From positions 1 to 5,173 of the forward strand of contig CAZQTO010000135.1 of assembly GCA_964596375.1 (NCBI GenBank): DNA of 5,173 bases, read 5' to 3'. This document shows, piece by piece, positions 1 through 5,173 of the stretch. Below the pieces are notes generated by a model, which saw only the letters and a list, made by a program, of their open reading frames with translations, was not told the origin of the DNA and made no database searches. How positions within the stretch are numbered: the first letter of the stretch is position 1; each line of letters opens with the position of its first letter. A program made the position numbers and the translations under genes. This DNA comes from UBA1543 sp964596375 (GTDB lineage: Bacteria; Pseudomonadota; Zetaproteobacteria; Mariprofundales; Mariprofundaceae).

Positions 1-469
1 CCAGCCGGGCGGCAGCAAGGTGTACATCGACGGGAAAGGAATCGGGCACCCGAAGCAGATCGGCGCCGGCAGGCACCTTGCCCGCTGCCGGATCGTGTTC
101 ATCCAGCAGAGCCAAGGCCAAGCCTGCTCGCTGCCTGCTTATCGCATCCTGCGCCTCATCTGCCTGTCGCATAGCCTGCAAAAAAGCTGCGCGTGCTTCT
201 TCAGCATTTCCACCTGCTCCACGGGCGCGTCCAAGATTGTACCAAGCAAGCGATATCAGGCGCTGATCATCCGCCAGGGTTGCCGCCTGCAATGATTTCT
301 CAAACAGCATATGCGCACGTTTCCACTGCTCCCTGCCCAGTGCGTCCACACCCGAGCGGGCCAGCCCCTCGGCCCTCACCTGATAGGGGTTTGTCACCTC
401 AGCCTGCTGTGGTTCGTGCCGACCCACACAGGCCGACAAAAGCAGGAGAAACAGAGCGAATACCCTCAC
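1..469 (-). CDS. TPR-type lipoprotein, last gene of the Mla/MCE-like operon (partial, 3' end off window)
   Basis: The frame opens at a GTG and stays open for 156 codons to the window edge, so the C-terminus is missing. The N-terminus (MRVFALFLLLLSACVG) is a short lipoprotein signal with lipobox L-S-A-C, giving Cys14 as the lipidated residue. Residue +2 is Val rather than Asp, which by the Lol rule suggests the outer membrane. Residues about 29-63 and 69-106 have the small/large residue pattern of tetratricopeptide helices (W-K-R-A-H-M-L-F-E-K-S-L; A-W-Y-N-L-G-R-A then A-R-A-A-F-L-Q-A-M), and a third helix pair may start near 109. The GTG overlaps the stop of the upstream MCE gene by 4 bp (GTGA). 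No good ribosome-binding site precedes it, so translation probably depends on coupling. In many MCE operons this slot holds a PqiC/auxiliary lipoprotein; this protein does not resemble that family. Its role is inferred from context only: a periplasmic or outer-membrane partner of the transporter. Confidence 0.8.
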   Translation of the reverse strand, partial: MRVFALFLLLLSACVGRHEPQQAEVTNPYQVRAEGLARSGVDALGREQWKRAHMLFEKSLQAATLADDQRLISLAWYNLGRARGAGGNAEEARAAFLQAMRQADEAQDAISRQRAGLALALLDEHDPAAGKVPAGADLLRVPDSFPVDVHLAAARL

Positions 470-1473
470 GGCGCAACATCCGTGGCTGGCGGAGCAACCA
501 ACTCGCTGCCAGTCGGCGTCTGTTCAGTATCTCCACCACCAACCCATGTGTTGCGCACCGCACCAGCCAGTCGCCGCATCTCCTGCATGGCATCGCGGGA
601 TTCCTGTGCCAAACCGGGCAATTCGGGCGTCAACTGCTGCATATCCAGGGCAATGCTGTTCAATGATCGGCTTAACTCATCCAAACGCTCCACCAGTTCC
701 CGGCTTTGGGCCAGCGCCTCAGGCGCCTGCCGACTCAACTCGCTGGTAAGCGGCACGATGTTTTTTAACACCTGTGCGGTCTCTTGAAGGGTATGAGCCA
801 GAAATTCGCCCGCCCTGTTATCGGCCAACTGACTGGATAGCTTCTCGACCTGTACGGCCGCATCCGAAACGCGTCCGATAGCCTGCTGGAGAGCCCCCTG
901 CTCCATACCCTGTGTAGCGGCACGGATATTGGCCGTGGCAAGGCGGATATCGCCCTGCGGATCGTTCAACCAGCGGGCTACGCGTACCAGTTCACCGAGC
1001 AGGGTATCGGCATTGGCCACAGCCGGTTTCATATCCATCAGCAACTGCTCCAGCGTCGCCTGCTCGCGAAATGGTAGTTGCGCGCTATCATCCAGCATTG
1101 CTGTTTGTACATCCCCGGATGTCACTTCAACAGTTTCCTGCCCCAGCAAACCGGGCTTGACCAACTGCACGGTACTTCCCTGATGCAGCATGCCGCGATA
1201 ACGATCTAGCAGGCGTAGCGCAATGCGCACCTCACCTCTAGGCTGCAGCTCGATATCGTCAACCCGACCGATGGTAAATCCCTGAAACTTCACCTCCTGC
1301 CCGACAAAGAAAGAGGAGGCTGAAGGAGGCGCAACATAAAGCGTGAACTTGCGGGCAAACACATCGGTACGCAGCGTGGCCACCAACAGCAACAGCACAA
1401 TCGCACCCAGGCCAAGCATGACAAACCAGCCCACTTTACGGCGCATCCCACCCACGAAATTTCCCGTTGTCAT
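466..1473 (-). CDS. MlaD/MCE-family substrate-binding membrane protein with long helical C-terminal region
   Basis: The protein has 335 aa. It has one N-terminal membrane helix (about 15-32, after the basic R-R-K), then an MCE domain at about 41-120 with the family pattern F-F-V-G-Q-E-V-K-F-Q-G-F-T-I-G-R-V-D-D-I-E-L and a later P-G-L-L-G-Q-E-T-V-E-V segment. Residues about 138-308 are almost wholly helical, with Leu/Ala heptad-like spacing. A Pro/Thr-rich tail ends the protein. MCE proteins form hexameric rings that hold lipid in the periplasm while anchored in the inner membrane. E. coli MlaD is far shorter (about 180 aa), so the helical part is an addition of the kind seen in PqiB or mycobacterial Mce proteins. 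The ATG at 1473 is chosen over an upstream in-frame ATG (1590) because GAGGAG lies 5 nt before it and it overlaps the ATPase stop as ATGA. It is the third gene of the operon. Confidence 0.92.
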   Translation of the reverse strand: MTTGNFVGGMRRKVGWFVMLGLGAIVLLLLVATLRTDVFARKFTLYVAPPSASSFFVGQEVKFQGFTIGRVDDIELQPRGEVRIALRLLDRYRGMLHQGSTVQLVKPGLLGQETVEVTSGDVQTAMLDDSAQLPFREQATLEQLLMDMKPAVANADTLLGELVRVARWLNDPQGDIRLATANIRAATQGMEQGALQQAIGRVSDAAVQVEKLSSQLADNRAGEFLAHTLQETAQVLKNIVPLTSELSRQAPEALAQSRELVERLDELSRSLNSIALDMQQLTPELPGLAQESRDAMQEMRRLAGAVRNTWVGGGDTEQTPTGSELVAPPATDVAP

Positions 1474-2102
1474 AAGTTCTCCTCTGCGCTGGCAAACTCC
1501 AGACTCTGACAAAAATCCAGCCCGGAACCATCCTTCGCCGAACTGGAAAGATACAACACTCCGGCGCCAAACTGCTCTACAACATTGCAAAAAAGGCTAC
1601 GGAACATGTCCTGACGATGCGGCTGAATGCCGCTATGCGCATCCTGAACAATAATAAAATCGGGACGCATCAGCATGGCGCGACCCAGGCCAATCAGCGC
1701 ATGCATATAGGTAGAGCGCTCACCGGCCTGCTCGTCCAGCTTTTCAACAATATCAAGCCGCACAGCCACCTCCGGCAAGGCCTCGGTAGCGCGGGCAATC
1801 TCCGCAGACCGCCCAGCATACAGAAAGGGTAGCAGGATATTCTCGCGCAAACTCAAATTGGCCAGCGTATTGCATTGATGCAACATGCATGCCACTCGTT
1901 CGGCGAACTGCTCGCTGCCGCCGGGGAAATCACCCTCGGGTGTTTCCAGCCACACGCAGCTCCCCGGCATACCCATCTTCTTGAGCCAGTCGAGCTGATA
2001 ACGGCGCGGCATGACAAGCCGCCGCTTCTCACCACTCAGCACATGGCCTTCCGGAATCTGGACATCCAGCAGGGTCATCGCCTTCCAGCACAGGCGGGTC
2101 AC
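1470..2102 (-). CDS. ABC-transporter ATPase-like protein (MlaF position) lacking catalytic motifs; probable pseudo-ATPase
   Basis: The protein has 210 aa. Its place between a MlaE permease and an MCE gene, and its overall layout, mark it as the ABC ATPase of the operon. The Q-loop region is recognisable (V-A-C-M-L-H-Q-C-N-T-L, Gln76, then L-S-L-R-E-N-I-L-L-P), as is the R-A-M-L-M-R-P-D-F-I-I-V segment leading to Walker B. The catalytic motifs are gone. Where GxxGxGK(S/T) belongs there is L-V-M-P-R-R-Y-Q-L-D-W-L-K-K (29-42). LSGG aligns with R-S-T-Y (129-132). Walker B D-E is Q153-D154, the D-loop S-G-L-D is S-G-I-Q (157-160), and the switch His aligns with Ser187 (L-S-S-S). The protein is also shorter than MlaF (about 270 aa). 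The GTG start is supported by GAGGAG 6 nt upstream and a GTGA overlap with the permease stop. An in-frame ATG upstream (2183) would run deep into the permease gene. The clean frame and coupled start argue for a maintained gene; non-catalytic function is an inference. Confidence 0.85.
   Translation of the reverse strand: MTRLCWKAMTLLDVQIPEGHVLSGEKRRLVMPRRYQLDWLKKMGMPGSCVWLETPEGDFPGGSEQFAERVACMLHQCNTLANLSLRENILLPFLYAGRSAEIARATEALPEVAVRLDIVEKLDEQAGERSTYMHALIGLGRAMLMRPDFIIVQDAHSGIQPHRQDMFRSLFCNVVEQFGAGVLYLSSSAKDGSGLDFCQSLEFASAEENL
1479..1484 (-). promoter_or_regulatory. Shine-Dalgarno site fixing the MCE gene start
   Basis: GAGGAG reads on the minus strand 5 nt before the ATG at 1473, inside the last codons of the ATPase gene. 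It decides the start over the ATG at 1590 and gives the 4-bp ATGA overlap. Confidence 0.85.
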
Positions 2103-2932
2103 AACAGGCTCCTCGACACAGCAATGCCTACATCGGCAAAGACCATCAGCATCAAACCCCACAACACACCGTTTGTGGTACATACAGGAATCAGATTCGG
2201 ATTGTGCCCCGCACGGGCACCCTGATATAGGAGCATGGCGCAGCTGAGCAGCGGATAGAGCAGACCTTTGGCAGCCAGCAGAAGCATGCCGTCGAAACTT
2301 GCCCCGCGCCGCACTTCAAGAAGAAACTGGGCAAAATTCATTTCGTTCGTCCATGCCAGCATCAGCCCCCCCATCCAGATAGAAGCACCGGCAAACAACA
2401 TGGTCAGAATCAGGCCACAAAGACCGAAGGCAAGAAAGCGGGGGAGAAATAGATATTCCACGATGGATATACCCATGCTGCGCAGCAGCATGTCTTCACC
2501 GCGCACATGCATATGGCCTACCTCTGTAACCACCGCGACACCTGAACGGGCGAGAAGAAACACCCCGATAATAAGCGGCGCCATTTCTTGCACCAGCAAC
2601 GCATTGAGCAACTTGCCGATCAACGACGGGTCATTCAGCTGACGGGCAAACGGTACGACACTGTATACCGCAGTAGCGCCGACCAGCACAATCATCGTCG
2701 CCACCCAGGGCAGGCTCTGCACCCCGGTAAAATAAACCTGGCGAATCAGCACATGCATCACCGCAGGCCGCGAGGCCCATTTCAGGCGCACAAAACAACG
2801 CAACATGGCAGCAACAAAGACATAAAAACGGGCTACACCAACAAGCAGGTGCAGGGTGGCATCACCGACCGCTTCAGCGCGGCCGCTCCATTTGCCGGGG
2901 CGTACAGCAGAGTCTGTCTGGCTCATGTCCAT
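2099..2932 (-). CDS. MlaE-family ABC transporter permease
   Basis: The protein has 277 aa and is the first gene of the minus-strand operon. The MlaE (YrbE) family signature is clear: Q-V-Y-F-T-G-V-Q-S-L-P-W (65-76), E-M-A-P-L-I-I-G-V-F-L-L-A-R-S-G-V-A-V-V-T-E-V-G-H-M (116-141), then the cytoplasmic coupling segment R-G-E-D-M-L-L-R-S-M-G-I-S and L-F-L-P-R (144-165). Hydrophobic segments lie near 28-45, 70-95, 108-136, 160-190, 213-236 and 252-274. MlaE dimers sit in the inner membrane under an MCE ring and move phospholipid, powered by MlaF-type ATPases. Near the C-terminus the usual V-G-R-A-T-T stretch reads I-P-V-C-T-T (248-253), a departure from the family. ATG 2932 is taken as the start; ATG 2926 (MSQ) is equally possible, since neither has a strong ribosome-binding site. 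The stop overlaps the ATPase GTG by 4 bp. Confidence 0.92.
   Translation of the reverse strand: MDMSQTDSAVRPGKWSGRAEAVGDATLHLLVGVARFYVFVAAMLRCFVRLKWASRPAVMHVLIRQVYFTGVQSLPWVATMIVLVGATAVYSVVPFARQLNDPSLIGKLLNALLVQEMAPLIIGVFLLARSGVAVVTEVGHMHVRGEDMLLRSMGISIVEYLFLPRFLAFGLCGLILTMLFAGASIWMGGLMLAWTNEMNFAQFLLEVRRGASFDGMLLLAAKGLLYPLLSCAMLLYQGARAGHNPNLIPVCTTNGVLWGLMLMVFADVGIAVSRSLL
2109..2114 (-). promoter_or_regulatory. Shine-Dalgarno site fixing the GTG start of the ATPase-like gene
   Basis: GAGGAG reads on the minus strand 6 nt before the GTG at 2102, within the 3' end of the permease gene. It supports the GTG start and the 210-aa product rather than a longer protein begun at an upstream ATG. Confidence 0.85.
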
Positions 2933-3024
2933 GCCTGCATTGTAGGGAAGGGAAGCGAATTATGTGTATTGTATGTCACAAGTCTGGTCATCCTTCCGGT
3001 CGGTATCTGCCGGCCAAGCTATTT

Positions 3025-3043
3025 ATAGAACAAATGATTCTAT
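3025..3043. repeat. Inverted repeat ATAGAA-N7-TTCTAT (candidate operator 1)
   Basis: Six perfectly paired bases on each side (3025-3030 and 3038-3043) flank a 7-nt spacer. The total of 19 bp is typical of a dimeric repressor site. It overlaps the best -10 candidate for the minus-strand operon. The same half-site recurs in the next repeat, which makes chance less likely. The binding protein is unknown. Confidence 0.5.
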
Positions 3044-3048
3044 GCCTA

Positions 3049-3067
3049 AATAGAAGCTTCTTCTATT
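3049..3067. repeat. Inverted repeat AATAGAAG-N3-CTTCTATT (candidate operator 2)
   Basis: Eight perfectly paired bases on each side (3049-3056 and 3060-3067) flank a 3-nt centre, again 19 bp in total. It contains the same ATAGAA/TTCTAT half-sites as the repeat 24 bp to its left (centre to centre). No U-tract follows on either strand, so it is not a terminator. Confidence 0.55.
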
Positions 3068-3112
3068 CCGCACTTGTTGCACCTTCCCACCCCCTTGGGG
3101 TAGCGTCGCGCA

Positions 3113-3130
3113 GCCGGTTAAATGCCGGTT
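3113..3130 (+). repeat. Direct repeat GCCGGTT, 11 bp apart, just upstream of ppiD
   Basis: GCCGGTT occurs at 3113-3119 and 3124-3130, a spacing of about one helical turn. The pair sits immediately before the TATAGT -10-like element, where a -35 would be expected but is absent. It might be an activator site; this is a weak inference from position. Confidence 0.3.
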
Positions 3131-3144
3131 TTATAGTCATATCA

Positions 3145-3149
3145 AGAGG
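3145..3149 (+). promoter_or_regulatory. Ribosome-binding site of ppiD
   Basis: AGAGG lies 7 nt before the ATG at 3157. It selects this start over the ATG at 2962, which would add 65 residues with no family resemblance ahead of the known N-terminal membrane anchor. Confidence 0.85.
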
Positions 3150-3156
3150 TTTTCCC

Positions 3157-5073
3157 ATGCTCGAAAGCATTCGTAATCAAGCCCAGTCGTGGATCGCCAA
3201 ACTTATTCTGGGCGGTGTTGCACTGTCCTTTGTCCTGTGGGGCGTCGGCGATTATTTCACCCAATCCCAGGTAAAAACAATTGCCGAAATTGATGGCACG
3301 CCCATTACCGATGGGGAATTCGCTGTCGCCTACGAGCGCCAGTTGAGCAACTACCGTTCGCTGCTGGGCAAACAGTTCTCCAAACAGGCAATGGAAGCCA
3401 TGGGCCTGAAACAGGACACCATCCAAACCCTGATTAATCGCCGCCTGATGCTTAGCGAGGCAGACAACATGGGGCTGGTTGCACCGCAGGATGTGCTGCT
3501 GGCTACAGTGCGCTCTAATCCATCGTTTCAGTCAGCGGGCAGCTTCGACACCCAGCGTTATCAGGTGCTGACGCGCAATATGGGATTTCGCACGCCAACC
3601 GATTACGAAGCGAATCTGCGCCTGGATCTGATTGTTGATGGCCTGCAGAGAGCGCTGACGCAAAGCGCAAGCGTAAGCGAGGCTGCCGTTCGCAATGCCT
3701 ATGCAAGGCAGTATGAACAGCGCGAGGTTGCAGCGCTGATCGTTGAGCCGACCGCCGTGGAGAAAAAGGTAAAGATCGATGACAGGCAGGCGCGCGATTT
3801 TTTCGATGCGCACAAGGATGCCTATCGCTCACCCCTCAGGCTGAATATGAATGTGGTGTCCATCGATGCAAAGAAGCTGGCCGAAGACATCAAGGTGGAT
3901 GATGCAGACATTCAGTCTGCCTACGAAGAGCACAGGGATAGATATGTTCAGGCCGAAACCCGCCATGCCCGTCACATCCTGGTAGCCCTGAATAAGGATG
4001 CCGACGAAGCAACGCGCGAAGCGGCCATGGCCAAAATCGACAAGGCATTGAAAGAAATCAAGTCAGGGAAATCGTTTGCCGACGTTGCCAGGAAGATAAC
4101 CGACGATAAGGCCACCGCCGCAAGTGGTGGGGACATCGGCTACATGCCTCAAGGGGCAACGGTTTCGGCCTTTGATGCTGCTCTATTCAGCATGCAGAAA
4201 GGTGAGATAAGCGACGTGGTCGAAACCCAGTTCGGTCTGCATATTATCAAGCTGGAGGATATCAAGCCGGCACATGTGCAGACGCTGGATGAGGTGCGCG
4301 ATGCACTGAAAAAGGAACTGGCGCTGGCCAAAGCAGATGAAGAGGCCTACAGGCTGTCGCAGGATCTGGACGATGCCCTGGGACGTGAAGGTACGCTTCA
4401 GGCTGCGGCCGACAGCATCAACCTGAAGGTGGAGCAGTATGGGCCTATCAGCCTCGAAGAAACACTCGCCTATCCGGTATTCGGCGATCCCGCATACCGG
4501 GCCACCCTGTTTTCCCGCCACCCCGGAGATTCGATTGAGGTTAGCGAACACGGAAAAGGGTTGTTCGTTGCCATTGAAGTAACCGGGCGTGACGAGCCGG
4601 CCAATCTGCCCTTCGAGAAGGTATCCACTCAGGTGTACGAGGATGCCAAGCAGGTTGCCTCCCTGGATCAGGCGCGCAAACTGGCTGGTCAAATCCTCGA
4701 TCAGGCATCTTCCACATCACTTGACAAACTTGCTCAACAACATGCCTTGCCGCTCTATCTTTCCAAACCGGTGCGCAGCAATGGCCAGGGAGACTCCGAT
4801 GCCAAATGGCTGTCTCCATCTGTTCTGCAGGCCGCCTTCAGCTTAAGTGAAGGTGCTGTTGCCAATCAGGTGCTGGACGTAAGCAAGGGTTTTGCAATCA
4901 TTCAGGTGAAACATATTACTGAAGCTGACCCTGCCGGCTTCGAGAAGCAGCGGACAAGGATTCGTGATGGGCTGCTGCACTCGGAAGGCTCTGTACGCTT
5001 TACCCGCTGGATGGCGAATACACGTGCCCGCCATGACATCAAGATCAATCAGACTGTGCTGGATAATTTCTGA
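3157..5073 (+). CDS. ppiD: PpiD-type periplasmic chaperone / peptidyl-prolyl isomerase, inner-membrane anchored
   Basis: The protein has 638 aa, close to E. coli PpiD (623). It starts M-L-E-S-I-R-N-Q-A-Q-S-W and has one membrane helix at about 14-31 (I-A-K-L-I-L-G-G-V-A-L-S-F-V-L-W-G-V), then a SurA-like chaperone region (about 35-200, with I-D-G-T-P-I-T-D-G-E-F). The parvulin domain spans about 266-370: A-R-H-I-L with His273, S-G-G-D-I-G-Y-M at 323-330, and F-G-L-H-I-I-K-L with His362. A second chaperone-like region forms the C-terminus. PpiD faces the periplasm beside the Sec translocon and helps newly exported proteins fold. The usual pocket Met/Pro of active parvulins (Q-M-V-P) read A-T-V-S (334-337), so isomerase activity may be low; the E. 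coli protein's parvulin domain is reported inactive. In many betaproteobacteria ppiD follows lon-hupB, but here it stands alone, divergent from the MCE operon. Confidence 0.95.
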   Translation: MLESIRNQAQSWIAKLILGGVALSFVLWGVGDYFTQSQVKTIAEIDGTPITDGEFAVAYERQLSNYRSLLGKQFSKQAMEAMGLKQDTIQTLINRRLMLSEADNMGLVAPQDVLLATVRSNPSFQSAGSFDTQRYQVLTRNMGFRTPTDYEANLRLDLIVDGLQRALTQSASVSEAAVRNAYARQYEQREVAALIVEPTAVEKKVKIDDRQARDFFDAHKDAYRSPLRLNMNVVSIDAKKLAEDIKVDDADIQSAYEEHRDRYVQAETRHARHILVALNKDADEATREAAMAKIDKALKEIKSGKSFADVARKITDDKATAASGGDIGYMPQGATVSAFDAALFSMQKGEISDVVETQFGLHIIKLEDIKPAHVQTLDEVRDALKKELALAKADEEAYRLSQDLDDALGREGTLQAAADSINLKVEQYGPISLEETLAYPVFGDPAYRATLFSRHPGDSIEVSEHGKGLFVAIEVTGRDEPANLPFEKVSTQVYEDAKQVASLDQARKLAGQILDQASSTSLDKLAQQHALPLYLSKPVRSNGQGDSDAKWLSPSVLQAAFSLSEGAVANQVLDVSKGFAIIQVKHITEADPAGFEKQRTRIRDGLLHSEGSVRFTRWMANTRARHDIKINQTVLDNF

Positions 5074-5114
5074 TGCAGGTCTCGCTGTCTTGCGGCAAGT
5101 CCTGCCGGAAAGAT

Positions 5115-5146
5115 AAAAAAAGGCCAGTCACATGATGACCGGCCTT
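5115..5146 (-). terminator. Rho-independent terminator of the minus-strand tRNA gene
   Basis: AAGGCC (5120-5125) pairs with GGCCTT (5141-5146) and GTCA (5127-5130) with TGAC (5136-5139), with one A/C mismatch between them and a 5-nt loop. On the minus strand the hairpin is followed by a run of seven T (complement of 5115-5121). On the plus strand only GTAAATGG follows, so it would be a poor terminator for ppiD. It lies just downstream of the RNA 3' end at 5152. Confidence 0.85.
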
Positions 5147-5151
5147 GTAAA

Positions 5152-5173
5152 TGGTGGAGCCAGGCGGGATCGA
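5152..5173 (-). tRNA. 3' end of a tRNA, best fit tRNA-Ala (partial; tmRNA not excluded)
   Basis: On the minus strand the last 22 nt read as most of a T-loop (TTCGATC when completed), the T-stem strand CCGCC, the acceptor strand TGGCTCC, discriminator A and an encoded CCA. The count 5+7+1+3 after the T-loop fits a tRNA exactly. U70 and A73 match the G3-U70/A73 identity set of tRNA-Ala. tmRNA also carries an alanine acceptor end of this kind, so the identity stays open because the anticodon lies beyond the window. A terminator follows directly, as expected for the 3' end of an RNA gene. Confidence 0.75.

Larger units (their letters stand above)
2933..3156. promoter_or_regulatory. Divergent intergenic region between the MCE operon and ppiD
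   Basis: These 224 bp separate two start codons pointing away from each other, so promoters for both must lie here or nearby. No textbook sigma-70 promoter is visible in either direction. The best minus-strand candidate is TTTAGG (3045-3050), 17 bp, TATAAA (3022-3027). On the plus strand TATAGT (3132-3137) is a fair -10, but it has no -35 and would leave a leader of only about 13 nt. The region also holds the two inverted repeats and the direct repeat listed separately, a small GC hairpin (GGTCGG at 2998-3003 with CCGGCC at 3010-3015, one G-U pair) and a short ACCCC-CTT-GGGGT palindrome at 3089-3101. An in-frame extension of ppiD upstream of 3157 runs through this region but is not credible as coding. 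Confidence 0.6.

Noticed and set aside
193..787. Long plus-strand open frames of about 157-158 codons
   Set aside because: They lie opposite the MCE gene and the lipoprotein, have no ribosome-binding site or family resemblance and are His/Pro/Ser/Arg-rich as expected of antisense shadows.
1870..1883. Perfect palindrome TTGCAT-TG-ATGCAA
   Set aside because: It lies in the coding sequence around the Q-loop of the ATPase-like gene with no other sign of a site; likely chance.
1853..2102. Frameshift hiding a normal Walker A motif in the ATPase-like gene
   Set aside because: The alternative minus-strand frame over most of this stretch (1853-2035) shows no GxxGxGK(S/T) pattern, and the main frame stays ABC-like on both sides, so a simple frameshift does not explain the loss.
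2962..3156. In-frame 65-codon upstream extension of ppiD
   Set aside because: The ATG at 3157 has a good Shine-Dalgarno site and begins at the usual PpiD N-terminus with the membrane anchor; the extension covers the inverted repeats and looks non-coding.
4183..4692. Minus-strand open frame of 169 codons inside ppiD
   Set aside because: It is antisense to a well-conserved gene and has no recognisable domain or ribosome-binding site.
5085..5110. Small hairpin CGGCA-AGTCC-TGCCG after ppiD as its terminator
   Set aside because: The stem is only 5 bp and is followed by GAAAGATAAA rather than a T-run on the plus strand.

Overview
The window looks like chromosomal DNA of a Gram-negative proteobacterium, most likely a betaproteobacterium (inference). 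The grounds are an envelope lipid-transport (Mla/MCE-type) operon, a lipobox lipoprotein, a full-length PpiD-type periplasmic chaperone, good Shine-Dalgarno sites and moderately GC-rich DNA. Nothing in it looks like an insertion sequence, phage or CRISPR array.

Left part (1-2932, all on the minus strand): a tightly packed four-gene operon read from right to left. It encodes a MlaE-family permease (2099-2932), an ABC-ATPase-like protein (1470-2102), a MlaD/MCE-domain membrane protein with a long helical tail (466-1473) and a TPR-type lipoprotein cut off by the window edge (1-469). Each junction is a 4-bp stop/start overlap (GTGA, ATGA, GTGA), so the four products are probably translationally coupled and work as one envelope machine. 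The striking point is the ATPase. The reading frame is intact and in the right place, but the Walker A motif, the LSGG signature, the Walker B Asp, the D-loop Asp and the switch His are all missing, so it looks like a pseudo-ATPase. The permease also departs from its family in the usual C-terminal motif. This could be a variant MCE transporter that borrows an ATPase from elsewhere or has given up ATP-driven transport.

Middle (2933-3156): a divergent intergenic region between that operon and ppiD. It holds two neighbouring 19-bp inverted repeats built from the same half-site (ATAGAA/TTCTAT) and a phased direct repeat (GCCGGTT) just before ppiD. These are candidate regulator sites.

Right part (3157-5173): ppiD on the plus strand (638 aa; inner-membrane-anchored, parvulin domain). 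A short gap follows, then a hairpin with a U-tract on the minus strand, then the 3' end of a minus-strand tRNA (best fit tRNA-Ala, tmRNA not excluded) that runs off the right edge. The hairpin is the terminator of that RNA gene, which converges on ppiD.
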